64,000 nucleotides of DNA from Paraburkholderia dioscoreae (GTDB lineage Bacteria; Pseudomonadota; Gammaproteobacteria; Burkholderiales; Burkholderiaceae). Shown one piece after another: positions 1 to 8,135 of this stretch. The first letter of the stretch is position 1. The number at the start of each line of letters is the position of its first letter. The notes beneath the pieces are model-generated. The model worked only from the letters and a program-made list of their open reading frames with translations. It was not told where the DNA came from and did no database searches. A program made the position numbers and the translations under genes. The DNA is taken from NCBI RefSeq assembly GCF_902459535.1, contig NZ_LR699553.1, forward strand, positions 1,178,001-1,242,000. Reading direction: 5' to 3'.

Positions 1-3
1 CGC

Positions 4-933
4 ATGGAAAACACCAGTTCGGGCGACGCGCCGGAGTCATGGCTGCTCGATCTGATTCGCCGTACCCGGCTGATCCACCGGCTGCTGGTGCCGCTCGGCT
101 GGATGTTCGCCAAGGCCGCGCGCGTGCCGTTGCGGCTGCCGGCCTTCCAGGGGCCGCGCTTCCAGATCCCGCAGATGCAGAAGAGTTCGCGCGTCGGCGA
201 TATCGCGTGGGCGGCGCTGGTGCTGGTCACGACCGTCTACGTGGTGTATCGCGTCGTCATGTATGTGCGCACCGGCGTCTCGCTGGACGAAGTCTGGCAC
301 GTCTTCGTGCTCGGGCTCATCACGCTCCTGCGGGTGGTGGTGCTGATCGCGCTGGCGTCGGTGGTGTGGGTGCCGGTCGGGGTGCTGATCGGCTTGCGCC
401 CGGCGCTCGCCGAGAAGATCCAGCCGCTCGCGCAGTTTCTCGCCGCGTTCCCGGCCAATCTGCTGTTCCCGGTGTTCGTGATCGCGATCGTGCGCTTCCA
501 TCTGAACCCGGACATCTGGCTGTCGCCGCTGATCGTGCTCGGCACTCAGTGGTATATCCTGTTCAACGTGATTGCCGGCGCGACGTCGTATCCGAACGAC
601 TATCGCGAGGCGGCCAAGAACTTCCATATCCGCGGCTGGCAGTGGTGGCGTCAGGCAATTCTGCCGGGTATTTTCCCGTATTACGTGACGGGCGCGATCA
701 CCGCGTCGGGCGGCGCGTGGAATGCGAGCATCGTCGCGGAATTCGTGCAGTGGGGCGACACCAAAGTGGCCGCGCATGGGTTGGGCGCCTACATTGCCCA
801 GTCCACCGCCGCGGGCGACTATCCGAAGATCATCGTGGGGATCGCCGTGATGTCCCTGTTCGTGACACTGTTCAACCGCCTGCTGTGGCGTCCGATGTAC
901 GCCTACGCCGAAGCCAAGCTCCGGCTTGATTAA
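4..933 (+). CDS. ABC transporter permease (nitrate/sulfonate/taurine type), possibly 5'-truncated by the window
   Basis: Inner-membrane permease subunit of a binding-protein-dependent importer. The last ~220 residues hold five or six hydrophobic segments (about residues 69-88, 100-131, 148-165, 172-192 and 282-300). The cytoplasmic EAA loop that docks on the ATPase is at about 202-221 (EAAKNFHIRGWQWW). The first ~60 residues are soluble and atypical for a single-domain permease. The reading frame is still open at base 1, so the ATG at position 4 may be internal; related Burkholderia proteins, as I recall them, are two permease domains fused (~580 aa), and this would be the second half. The ATPase follows 97 bases downstream. 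The substrate cannot be read from the sequence, and no binding protein is in the window. Confidence 0.85.
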   Translation: MENTSSGDAPESWLLDLIRRTRLIHRLLVPLGWMFAKAARVPLRLPAFQGPRFQIPQMQKSSRVGDIAWAALVLVTTVYVVYRVVMYVRTGVSLDEVWHVFVLGLITLLRVVVLIALASVVWVPVGVLIGLRPALAEKIQPLAQFLAAFPANLLFPVFVIAIVRFHLNPDIWLSPLIVLGTQWYILFNVIAGATSYPNDYREAAKNFHIRGWQWWRQAILPGIFPYYVTGAITASGGAWNASIVAEFVQWGDTKVAAHGLGAYIAQSTAAGDYPKIIVGIAVMSLFVTLFNRLLWRPMYAYAEAKLRLD

Positions 934-944
934 GTGCCCCGGAC

Positions 945-1010
945 CTGTCGCTTGGCGCCAGGCCCCCCGAGGGGGTAAGAAAACTTGGGGGGCGGCCCGG
1001 CGTTTTCTTG
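945..1010. repeat. Intergenic inverted repeats, REP-like
   Basis: Between permease and ATPase genes. AAGAAAAC (977-984) and GTTTTCTT (1002-1009) are perfect inverted arms around a G-rich loop. A C6-GA-G5 hairpin (963-975) precedes them. The composition (C6, G5, G6 runs) differs from the coding DNA on either side. It could stabilise the permease mRNA or attenuate read-through, or be a dispersed Burkholderia intergenic repeat. No second copy was noticed in this window. Confidence 0.4.
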
Positions 1011-1030
1011 AGTAATAAAGGCAAAACGCG

Positions 1031-2377
1031 ATGCAAAATCCTAAAGCTGCTATGACCGCCGCGCCGATCCAGACGCCGCCGAAGCCGCCGCGCCTCGGCG
1101 AAGAGATCCTGCGCGTCAAGGACGTGTGCCGCGGTTTCAACAAGTCGCAGGGCGAGCTGCTCGTTCTCGACGACGCGAACCTGTCGCTGCGTGAAGGCGA
1201 GATTGTGGGACTGCTGGGCCGTTCGGGCTCGGGCAAGTCGACGCTGTTGCGTATCATCGCCGGTCTGATCGAGCCGACCGACGGCGAAGTCACGTATATG
1301 GGCAAGCCGCTCGACGGCCCCGCCAAGGGCGTCGCGATGGTGTTCCAGACCTTCGCGCTGTTCCCGTGGCTGACCGTGCTGCAGAACGTGGAAGCAGGGC
1401 TCGAAGCGCAAGGCGTGGGCGCGAGCGAGCGGCGCACGCGCGCGCTTGCGGCGATCGACCTGATCGGTCTGGACGGTTTCGAGAACGCCTATCCGCGCGA
1501 ACTGTCGGGCGGCATGCGTCAGCGCGTAGGCTTTGCGCGCGCGCTGGTGGTCGACCCCACGCTGCTGCTGATGGACGAGCCGTTCTCCGCGCTCGACGTG
1601 CTGACCGCCGAAACGCTGCGTACCGACCTGCTCGACCTGTGGACGCAAGGCCGCATGCCGATCAAGGCGGTGCTGATCGTCACGCATAACATCGAGGAAG
1701 CGGTGTTCATGTGCGACCGGATTCTGGTGCTGTCGTCGAATCCGGGGCGCGTGATCGCCGAGATCAAGGTGCCGTTCAAGCATCCGCGTAATCGCCTGGA
1801 TCCGGCGTTCCGCCGGCTGGTGGACGAGATCTACGCGAAGATGACCGCGCGCCAGACCGACGAAAAGACCAAGAAGGGGCTCGAGCTGCACAGCTGGCTG
1901 CCGCATGTGTCGACCAACCTGATGGCCGGTCTGATCGAAACGCTCGCAGCAGCGCCGTACCACGGCCGCGCCGACATGCCGGAAATCGCCCGTTCGCTGC
2001 ATCTGGAGGTGGACGATCTGTTCCCGGTGGCCGAAGTGCTGCAGCATCTCGGTTTCGCCGACGTGCGCGAAGGCGATATTTTCCTGACGCCGCCGGCGCG
2101 CGTGTTCGCCGAGTTCGGCACGCAGGAACGCAAGATGATGTTCGCCGAGCATCTGCTGCGGCACGTGCCGCTCGCCGCGCGAATCAAGAAGGTGCTCAAC
2201 GAACGGCCGGGGCATCGCGCGCCGCGCGTGCGCTTCGAGCAGGAGCTGGAGGATTTTCTGTCGGACAGCGCTGCGGAAGAGACGCTCGACGCGGTCATCA
2301 ACTGGGGCCGTTATGGCGAGATCTTCTCGTACAACGACCAGACCGAAATCTTCAGTCTGGAAGACGTGGAGTCTTGA
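1031..2377 (+). CDS. ABC transporter ATP-binding protein with C-terminal AAA-associated domain
   Basis: Cytoplasmic ATPase that powers the permease encoded just upstream. Residues ~26-260 form a complete nucleotide-binding domain: Walker A GRSGSGKST (63-71), Q-loop Q106, signature LSGGM (158-162), Walker B LLLMDEP (178-184) and switch H219. Residues ~290-448 are an extra domain found on a subset of nitrate/sulfonate/bicarbonate-type ATPases (AAA-associated C-terminal domain), which explains the length of 448 aa against ~260 for the bare ATPase. The ATG follows AAAGGC. A strong terminator follows 49 bases after the stop, so the unit ends here. Family certain, substrate unknown. Confidence 0.92.
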   Translation: MQNPKAAMTAAPIQTPPKPPRLGEEILRVKDVCRGFNKSQGELLVLDDANLSLREGEIVGLLGRSGSGKSTLLRIIAGLIEPTDGEVTYMGKPLDGPAKGVAMVFQTFALFPWLTVLQNVEAGLEAQGVGASERRTRALAAIDLIGLDGFENAYPRELSGGMRQRVGFARALVVDPTLLLMDEPFSALDVLTAETLRTDLLDLWTQGRMPIKAVLIVTHNIEEAVFMCDRILVLSSNPGRVIAEIKVPFKHPRNRLDPAFRRLVDEIYAKMTARQTDEKTKKGLELHSWLPHVSTNLMAGLIETLAAAPYHGRADMPEIARSLHLEVDDLFPVAEVLQHLGFADVREGDIFLTPPARVFAEFGTQERKMMFAEHLLRHVPLAARIKKVLNERPGHRAPRVRFEQELEDFLSDSAAEETLDAVINWGRYGEIFSYNDQTEIFSLEDVES

Positions 2378-2425
2378 GCGCGCTTAAGTAACGATCAAGG
2401 CGCTCGACGCTGACGCGAAGCAAGA

Positions 2426-2452
2426 ACGGCAGGGGAGACCCTGCCGTTTTTT
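2426..2452 (+). terminator. Rho-independent terminator of the ABC transporter unit
   Basis: Perfect 9-bp stem ACGGCAGGG / CCCTGCCGT with a GAGA tetraloop, followed by a run of six T. It lies in the convergent gap before the minus-strand lipoprotein genes. Confidence 0.9.
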
Positions 2453-2464
2453 ATCGCCGCGCGC

Positions 2465-3034
2465 TTATTGCAGATTGCCCCAGCGTGTAACGGCCGGCTC
2501 AGCGGAGGCCCACTTCCAGCCCTTGTCCTGCTGGCACGCACTTGCCGTGTACCAGTCCTCATGCGCGTTCGGACCGTCGCCGTCCTGCACCGAGAACACG
2601 AATTCCTTGCAGAGCGCGAGCGCCGAACCGAACGCGCGCGTCACGCGCACCTGGCCGTGGCCGTTTTCGATCGGCAGCGTGTGCTTGACCGCCCACGGGC
2701 GGGTCTCGCCGACCGGCATGGCGCCCGCCAACGCGGCGATCATGTTCTGCTGATCGGTGTGCATGGTGCGCATATAGTGGCCGATGGCCTCGTCTGTCGC
2801 AGCCTGTACGGCAATGCCGACACCGATGCCGATTGCCGGATTGGATGTCACCAGACCCGACGCGACACCGGCCGCCGCGCCGCTTGCCGCGCCGACCGAC
2901 GAGCAGCCGCTCGTCAGGACGCTCGCCCCGACGCACAGCACGCCGGCCAGTACGAGCCGCAGCCGGTTGCCGGACCATGCGGCGTGGCGACGGCGGCGCG
3001 CCGCTTGTCCGGCCGTACGCGAACGCGCCGTCAT
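2465..3034 (-). CDS. Putative lipoprotein, paralogue of its upstream neighbour
   Basis: 189 aa from the chosen start. A basic N-terminus (RRRR at 13-16) and hydrophobic stretch lead to a lipobox, LTSGC, with the lipidated cysteine at residue 44. A glycine/alanine-rich segment (GAASGAAAGVASG) resembling a membrane-inserting glycine zipper follows. The C-terminal ~80 residues match the neighbouring protein, ending WKWASAEPAVTRWGNLQ. I chose this ATG because it overlaps the neighbour's stop as ATGA, a standard sign of translational coupling; an in-frame start 45 bases earlier exists but lies inside the neighbour. Probable cell-envelope protein of unknown function. Confidence 0.75.
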   Translation of the reverse strand: MTARSRTAGQAARRRRHAAWSGNRLRLVLAGVLCVGASVLTSGCSSVGAASGAAAGVASGLVTSNPAIGIGVGIAVQAATDEAIGHYMRTMHTDQQNMIAALAGAMPVGETRPWAVKHTLPIENGHGQVRVTRAFGSALALCKEFVFSVQDGDGPNAHEDWYTASACQQDKGWKWASAEPAVTRWGNLQ

Positions 3035-3609
3035 TGCAACGCGCCCCAGCGTTCGGTGGCGGGTTCGGCCGACGCCCATTTCCAGTTGTCGCCGTCACGG
3101 CAGATCGAAGCGACGTAAAACGCGCTGCTGGCCGGCACATTCTTGGTGGCAGACTGATCGACGGAGAAGACGATTTCCTTGCAGTCGAGCGCGCCCGCGC
3201 TGATTGTGCGGCTGACGGTGACGCGGCCGTGTTCGTCGTCTTCGATCGGCACGGAATGGGTCACGCTCCAAGGCGCCACCGCGCCGACGTCGAGCGGCCC
3301 GGCAATTTTGGCGATGCCGTCCTGCGTATTCGTGTGGACCACGCGCTCCGAGTACTGCACGCCGGCCCGCGCGGCGGCCACCGCGCCGAGGCCGATGCCG
3401 GTGGCGACGGCCGCGTTGCTCGTGACTTTCGCCGCGAGCGCGGCGCCCGCGATACCGGCGCCTGCGGTGGCGCCTTCCGAATAGAGTGAGCTACAACCGC
3501 TCAACGCCGACGAAATGGCCGCGACCAGAACAACAAGCGCCGTTGCCTTGGGATGTCCACGCCCGGCTGTTCGTTTTGTCCATTCGGCCCACATCACACT
3601 TTTTTGCAT
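3031..3609 (-). CDS. Putative lipoprotein, first gene of a tandem paralogous pair
   Basis: 192 aa. Lipobox LSGC with the cysteine at residue 39 of the chosen start, then an alanine/glycine-rich zipper (GATAGAGIAGAALAAKV) and a conserved C-terminal domain ending WKWASAEPATERWGALQ, shared with the downstream gene. The start at 3609 gives a normal-length signal peptide and sits behind GGAGCAGAGACAGGG; the frame stays open another 105 codons upstream, but that part is lower in G+C and has no protein-like character. A second in-frame ATG five codons on is possible. The stop overlaps the next start (ATGA). The two probably arose by tandem duplication. Function unknown. Confidence 0.72.
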   Translation of the reverse strand: MQKSVMWAEWTKRTAGRGHPKATALVVLVAAISSALSGCSSLYSEGATAGAGIAGAALAAKVTSNAAVATGIGLGAVAAARAGVQYSERVVHTNTQDGIAKIAGPLDVGAVAPWSVTHSVPIEDDEHGRVTVSRTISAGALDCKEIVFSVDQSATKNVPASSAFYVASICRDGDNWKWASAEPATERWGALQ

Positions 3610-3957
3610 TTCCCTGTCTCTGCTCCTGCAAATGCCTTTCGTTCGCGCTCGAGAGCCACTCTGAACGAGCGACACGCGTTCCCCACCCAGCAATGCGTGT
3701 GCCGCATTTTGCAGGATGCTATTTGTAATTGGCAGAGGGAAAATGCAAGCAATTGCAAAAGATGATGCGGGATAAACTGGTTTCTGGTGAGTGCTCGCCG
3801 ATTTTGATTGGTGGTACGAAGGGATTTGATTCGAGATTCGGAGCGTGTAGCAGAGGTTTCGTAACCGGCGGCCGGGCGCACGATGCAAGTATTCACGCGG
3901 AGTAACGCGCGCGGAGTAACTCACGCGACTGCGTCACGTGAGCACTGCGGCATGAAC

Positions 3958-5016
3958 TTATTGCTCAGCCTCTTCTTCCGCGCCTTCGTCGCCGTATGTG
4001 CTCAAGCGGTTGTATAGCGTCTTGAGGCTCACGCCGAGCGCTTTGGCCGCGCGCCGTTTGTCGCCGCCGCAATATTTGAGGGTGCCGAGAATGATCTGTT
4101 TTTGCGCGTCGGCGAGCGGCGTGCCGATCCATACGCTCATCGCATCGCCCTGCGTCATGGGCTTTTTCACGCGCGACGCAAGATGCGGATGCGGCAGCTC
4201 CACCGTCTTCTCCGCGAGAATGAACGCGCGATAGACCGCGTTCTTCAATTCACGCACGTTACCCGGCCACGACCAGGTGCGCAGCGTTTCGATCGATCTT
4301 TTGCTGAAGCTCTTGCTCGTGCCTTCCTGCTGATTGAGCAGCGCGAGGAAGTGCTGCGCGAGCAGTTCGCGGTCGTTCTCGCGCTCGCGCAGCGGCGGCG
4401 CGCGCAGCGGGAAAACCGCGAGCCGGTACATGAGGTCTTCACGCAAGCCGTTTTCCTTGACCGCCACCGCCGGGTCGCGATTGGTCGCGGCGATCACGCG
4501 CACGTTGCCGCTGATCAGGTCGGTGCCGCCCACCCGGTAGAACGTGCCGGTTTCGAGCGCGCGCAGAAGTTTGACCTGGCGCACCGGCGCCATTTCGGTA
4601 ATTTCATCGAGGAACAGCGTGCCGCCGTTCGCGTGTTCGAAGTAGCCGACTCGGCCTTGGACCGCGCCCGTGAAACTGCCTTTCTCGTGGCCGAACAATT
4701 CGGCTTCGATGAGTTCGTCGGGAATCGCGCCGCAGTTCACGGCAACGAACGGTGCGTCCTTACGGCTGCTTTTATCGTGAATCGTGCGGGCGATCAGTTC
4801 CTTGCCCGTGCCGGATTCGCCGATGATCAGCGCGGTCGCGTCGGTGCTGGCGACGCGTTCGATCTGCTCGTACAGATCGAGCATCACCGGCGACGAGCCG
4901 TACAGCAGGCCGTACGATTTCAGTCCCGCGATGCCGTCCGCGACGCGCTGCTTCGCCTGTGCCGAAGCATTGCCTCCGGCGGAGACGGTGGGCGAGTCCA
5001 GGTCGATTGACGCCAT
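3958..5016 (-). CDS. Sigma-54-dependent transcriptional activator without a receiver domain (PspF-like architecture)
   Basis: Bacterial enhancer-binding protein, 352 aa. After only ~37 N-terminal residues comes the AAA+ domain: Walker A GESGTGKE (66-73), the sigma-54 contact loop GSFTGA (113-118, a Ser variant of GAFTGA), Walker B FLDE (135-138) and a WPGNVREL motif. The C-terminus carries a Fis-type helix-turn-helix (RRAAKALGVSLKTLYNRL). With no sensory domain it is probably controlled by level or by a partner protein. It reads away from the DUF883 operon, whose sigma-54 promoter (5228) lies in the shared intergenic region, and it resembles the response regulator at 6339 in both ATPase and DNA-binding parts. 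Likely activator of the nearby sigma-54 promoters (inference). Confidence 0.93.
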   Translation of the reverse strand: MASIDLDSPTVSAGGNASAQAKQRVADGIAGLKSYGLLYGSSPVMLDLYEQIERVASTDATALIIGESGTGKELIARTIHDKSSRKDAPFVAVNCGAIPDELIEAELFGHEKGSFTGAVQGRVGYFEHANGGTLFLDEITEMAPVRQVKLLRALETGTFYRVGGTDLISGNVRVIAATNRDPAVAVKENGLREDLMYRLAVFPLRAPPLRERENDRELLAQHFLALLNQQEGTSKSFSKRSIETLRTWSWPGNVRELKNAVYRAFILAEKTVELPHPHLASRVKKPMTQGDAMSVWIGTPLADAQKQIILGTLKYCGGDKRRAAKALGVSLKTLYNRLSTYGDEGAEEEAEQ

Positions 5017-5227
5017 AAACGGGGATCCTGTGCAAATGAGTTCGGTGTTGCGGCGCGCAGGCCTGGGAACGAGATAAACCAGTCAAGCCGCTATCTCTCA
5101 AAGATCGATTTAACCACTTTGACACCGTTTTCGGCAAACGATGTCGCGTCGACGGGATACATTCTTATACGCTCGGTCGAAAGTGCGTGGCGCCACACTT
5201 GTCATGCATTCTGAGGGCGAAGTTACC

Positions 5228-5243
5228 GGGCACGACGTTTGCT
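5228..5243 (+). promoter_or_regulatory. Sigma-54 promoter of the DUF883 operon
   Basis: Reads GGGCACGACGTTTGCT: -24 GG at 5229-5230, exactly 10 bases, -12 GC at 5241-5242, with GGCACG and TTGCT boxes. Only the first base departs from the consensus TGGCACG-N4-TTGCW. Predicted start of transcription is near 5254, which leaves a leader of about 130 bases before the ATG at 5387. A 10-bp palindrome GTGGCGCCAC lies at 5187-5196. Confidence 0.75.
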
Positions 5244-5386
5244 GAACTGATCCGACACGCGTTTGCTTTTCTGAGCGATTGCACTTCATGTTCTCGCGAT
5301 GGCGGCACTCGACGCTCGCCAATTCGCAGGACGCGCAGATTCGCCGCAAAGCACACACGCGAACGCCGAACTCAGACTAGGAGTGA

Positions 5387-5707
5387 ATGATGACTGACAG
5401 TACACAACAACTTGCACTCGGCGGCCAGAAGATTGTCGAAGACCTGCGGGTGCTGCTGAAGGACTCGGAAGAAATGCTGCGGCTTGCCGCCAATGTGCCG
5501 GGCGAGGGCGTCGGCGTGCTGCGCGACAAACTTGGCACGCACGTCGAAACCCTGCAATCGGCGCTTGGCGACGCGCAGCAGAATGCGCAGCGACGTTACC
5601 GCACGGCCACGGTCAATACCGAACGTTACGTGCGGCACAACCCGTGGCGCTCGATCGGCATTGCTGCGGGCGTCGGCTTCGTGCTCGGCGTGCTGACTAC
5701 CCGCTGA
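5387..5707 (+). CDS. DUF883 family protein (ElaB/YqjD-like, membrane-anchored)
   Basis: 106 aa, the usual size for DUF883. A long amphipathic helical region (about 1-75: KIVEDLRVLLKDSEEML...) is followed by the family signature RHNPWRSIGIAAG and a C-terminal transmembrane helix (GIAAGVGFVLGVLTTR). In E. coli, relatives ElaB and YqjD are stationary-phase inner-membrane proteins that bind ribosomes. A good ribosome site (AGGAG) precedes the ATGATG start; either ATG could be used. It is the first gene behind the sigma-54 promoter at 5228 and is followed 46 bases later by a small membrane protein gene, so the pair is probably one operon. Confidence 0.85.
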   Translation: MMTDSTQQLALGGQKIVEDLRVLLKDSEEMLRLAANVPGEGVGVLRDKLGTHVETLQSALGDAQQNAQRRYRTATVNTERYVRHNPWRSIGIAAGVGFVLGVLTTR

Positions 5708-5753
5708 TGCGCATTCCGGTGTCAATCCGCTTGATGAAGACAAGGAGTTCACG

Positions 5754-6023
5754 ATGGCACGACCCAAGATCGGCATTTTCGGCGCACTGATGGCGCTCGG
5801 CGGTTTTCTGGCCATTCGTTACGTGCAGCGCAGCCGCGCCGCTCAAGTCCCTGCGGCGCGAGAATTGAGCCGTTGGGAAAACGAGGGCGGCGCGGTGGCG
5901 GCTTCGGCTACACCGGCGGCTAATGTTACGCCGGCAGCGGAGGTGAGCCCGGACACCCCCGGCGGCAACGGTTCCGCCTATCCGAACGGCAATGGCGGCG
6001 CATGGCCGTTTCCGCGTAGTTAA
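5754..6023 (+). CDS. Small membrane-anchored hypothetical protein
   Basis: 89 aa. One N-terminal hydrophobic helix (IGIFGALMALGGFLAIRYV, about 6-24) is followed by a basic turn (QRSRAAQ) and a low-complexity tail rich in Ala, Pro, Gly and Asn, ending in a YPNGNGGAWPFP segment. Start supported by AAGGAG seven bases upstream. It lies 46 bases behind the DUF883 gene with no terminator between, so it probably shares the sigma-54 promoter. I do not recognise a domain; topology suggests a protein anchored by its N-terminus with a disordered tail. Confidence 0.7.
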   Translation: MARPKIGIFGALMALGGFLAIRYVQRSRAAQVPAARELSRWENEGGAVAASATPAANVTPAAEVSPDTPGGNGSAYPNGNGGAWPFPRS

Positions 6024-6114
6024 GCGTTTGCCCGCACGGCGACGGGTGCGCGGCTCTAACGAGCGGCGCGCCGTGCACCGCGGCGCGCATTACTAATTTG
6101 TACCAATAAAGCCG

Positions 6115-6120
6115 TATAAT
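6115..6120 (+). promoter_or_regulatory. Candidate -10 box of the NtrC-like regulator gene
   Basis: Perfect TATAAT, 219 bases before the ATG at 6339, in a short A+T-rich patch. No good -35 hexamer at 16-18 bases is seen, so the promoter would need an activator or an extended element. Transcription would begin just before the nested hairpin at 6132-6175. Confidence 0.45.
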
Positions 6121-6131
6121 GGACAAATAGA

Positions 6132-6175
6132 CAACAATGGCGGTTTTCGCCCGGGGCTTTTGCCCCGTATTGTTG
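6132..6175 (+). other. Nested hairpin in the leader of the NtrC-like regulator gene
   Basis: Outer arms CAACAAT (6132-6138) and ATTGTTG (6169-6175) enclose an inner perfect hairpin CGGGGC-TTTT-GCCCCG (6152-6167). No T-run follows, so it is not an intrinsic terminator. It may be an mRNA-stabilising or regulatory leader structure or a DNA operator. Confidence 0.5.
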
Positions 6176-6338
6176 CAAAATTGGATCAAGTCACCGGCGA
6201 GTGTGTTGACTTGAAGTTGGTGGGCACTCACATTGGAGCACCCGCTAACGCCGGCGAAGCGCCGCGCCGCCGGCGCACTTTTCAGCATGCGCCTTAGCAT
6301 GTTTTCCCATACCCACGCTTGCAGGCTTTCGAGACGCG

Positions 6339-7739
6339 ATGCCACATGTACTGATTGTCGATGACGATGCCGGTACCCGCGAGGCGCTTTCCGCCATCAT
6401 CGGGGAAGACGGCCTGACCACCGCCACCGCGGGCGATTTGCGCGAAGCGCGCATTCAACTGGTCCGGCAGATGCCGGACGTCGTTTTTACGGACCTGAAG
6501 CTGCCCGACGGCAGCGGGGTCGATCTGTTCGAAGATCTGGATCCGCGCTCCGGCGTGGAAGTGATCGTGATTACCGGCCACGCCACGGTCGAGTCGGCGG
6601 TCAACGCGCTGAAGATGGGCGCCACCGACTATCTGGTCAAGCCGATCAACATGCAGCGCGTGAAGGCGATCCTCTCGCGCCTGCCGCGCGCGGGCGACCT
6701 GAAGGCGGAAATCGGCACGCTGCGCGGCGAGTTACGCCGCATGGGACGCTTCGGTCTGATGCTCGGTAATTCGCCGGCCATGCAGGAGGTCTACGACCAG
6801 ATAGGCCGTGTCGCGCCGACGGCGGCCTCGGTCATGTTGGTGGGCGAGTCGGGCACCGGCAAGGAAGTCGCCGCGCAAACCCTGCACCAGTTGAGCTTGC
6901 GCCGTAAGCACGCGTTTCTCGCGGTGAACTGCGGCGCGATCTCGCCGAATCTGATCGAATCGGAAATGTTCGGCCACGAGCGCGGCTCGTTCACCGGCGC
7001 GGACCGCCAGCACAAAGGCTATTTCGAGCGCGCGAACGGCGGCACGCTGTTCCTCGACGAAATCACCGAGATGCCGATCGAGTTGCAGGTCAAGCTGTTG
7101 CGTGTGCTCGAAACCGGCATGTTCATGCGGGTCGGCACGACCAAGGAGATCGAAACGGACGTGCGCCTGATTGCGGCCACCAACCGCGATCCCGAGCAGG
7201 CCGTGCTGGAAGGCAAGCTGCGGCTCGACCTGTACCATCGGTTGAATGTGTTTCCGATCAGCCTGCCGCCGTTGCGCGACCGGGGCAAAGACGTGGAACT
7301 GCTGGCCCAGGCTTTCCTCGACGAACTCAACGAACGCCACAGCACCAAAAAGCATTTCCCCCCGGCCGTGAAGGACATGCTGATGTCGTATCCGTGGCCG
7401 GGCAATGTGCGCGAACTGAAGAATTACGTGCAACGTGCCCACATCATGTCGGGCTCGGATTCGGACAGCACGGCGACCGTGCCGCTGCAGATCACGCTGT
7501 CCAAGCCCGCGGCCGGCACGGCGATCACGATTCCGTTCGGCACCTCCCTTGCGGAAGCGGACCGTCAGTTGATTCTGGCCACGCTCGAACAGTGCGGCGG
7601 CGTGAAGACGCGGGCCGCCGAGATTCTCGGCATCAGCCTCAAGACGCTGTACAACCGCCTGGTCGAATATGGCAACGACGCACGTGAAGACGGTGACGCC
7701 GCCGACGAATCGCGCGCGCTGGGCGGCGCGGACGCTTGA
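6339..7739 (+). CDS. NtrC-family sigma-54-dependent response regulator
   Basis: 466 aa with the standard three domains. Receiver (1-~120) has the acidic pocket D8/D9, phosphoacceptor D52, T79 and K101. The AAA+ domain (~135-375) has Walker A GESGTGKE, GSFTGA loop, Walker B FLDE and WPGNVREL. The C-terminal Fis-type helix-turn-helix contains TRAAEILGISLKTLYNRL. No histidine kinase gene is adjacent, so its partner lies elsewhere. It sits between the DUF883 operon and a gene block with two further sigma-54 promoters (7816, 8641). Its AAA+ and HTH regions resemble those of the receiver-less activator at 3958, suggesting duplication or joint control of the same promoters (inference). Confidence 0.95.
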   Translation: MPHVLIVDDDAGTREALSAIIGEDGLTTATAGDLREARIQLVRQMPDVVFTDLKLPDGSGVDLFEDLDPRSGVEVIVITGHATVESAVNALKMGATDYLVKPINMQRVKAILSRLPRAGDLKAEIGTLRGELRRMGRFGLMLGNSPAMQEVYDQIGRVAPTAASVMLVGESGTGKEVAAQTLHQLSLRRKHAFLAVNCGAISPNLIESEMFGHERGSFTGADRQHKGYFERANGGTLFLDEITEMPIELQVKLLRVLETGMFMRVGTTKEIETDVRLIAATNRDPEQAVLEGKLRLDLYHRLNVFPISLPPLRDRGKDVELLAQAFLDELNERHSTKKHFPPAVKDMLMSYPWPGNVRELKNYVQRAHIMSGSDSDSTATVPLQITLSKPAAGTAITIPFGTSLAEADRQLILATLEQCGGVKTRAAEILGISLKTLYNRLVEYGNDAREDGDAADESRALGGADA

Positions 7740-7815
7740 CGGCTTCGCACGCCATTCGCGCGACGTGCACCGCTGGCACACTGCTAACGCCACCCCATCC
7801 GGGAGCGGCCCGTAA

Positions 7816-7831
7816 CGGCACAGGCCTTGCT
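7816..7831 (+). promoter_or_regulatory. Sigma-54 promoter of the proline-rich small gene
   Basis: Reads CGGCACAGGCCTTGCT: GG at 7817-7818, 10 bases, GC at 7829-7830, matching GGCAC-N5-TTGCT. Predicted transcription start near 7842, 24 bases before the ATG at 7866. Confidence 0.72.
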
Positions 7832-7865
7832 GCGATCCAGTGAAACGCAAACGAGGATAACCAAC

Positions 7866-8135
7866 ATGCCGGAATACGCCGCCGCTCCCGCGCTTCCCCT
7901 GTCGAAGCACGCTCATCGTCCCGAGCCGATCGAACCGCCCTCTGCGCCTCCGGTCGCGCCGCCGAGCCCCGGCGAACCCGACACGGTTCCTGTTCCGAGT
8001 CCCGATCCGGGGCCGCAACCGATCGAACCCATCGAACCGGTCGCGCCGCCGATCGGCGATCCGCCGCCGCAGCCCACGCAAACGCCACAAGCCAGTCAGC
8101 GTCAGCCGTTACAGCAGCGACGCATGCAACTCTGA
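7866..8135 (+). CDS. Small proline-rich hypothetical protein
   Basis: 89 aa. No signal peptide or membrane segment; over a third of the residues are proline, with runs such as EPIEPPSAPPVAPPSPGEP and repeated EPI motifs, ending QRQPLQQRRMQL. This composition predicts a disordered, extended protein. The start is fixed by GAGGATAA upstream and by the sigma-54 promoter whose predicted start lies inside the longer open frame, excluding the earlier TTG. It lies directly behind the sigma-54 regulator gene and ahead of otsA. Function unknown; as part of the same sigma-54 group it may be a stress protein (inference). Confidence 0.6.
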   Translation: MPEYAAAPALPLSKHAHRPEPIEPPSAPPVAPPSPGEPDTVPVPSPDPGPQPIEPIEPVAPPIGDPPPQPTQTPQASQRQPLQQRRMQL

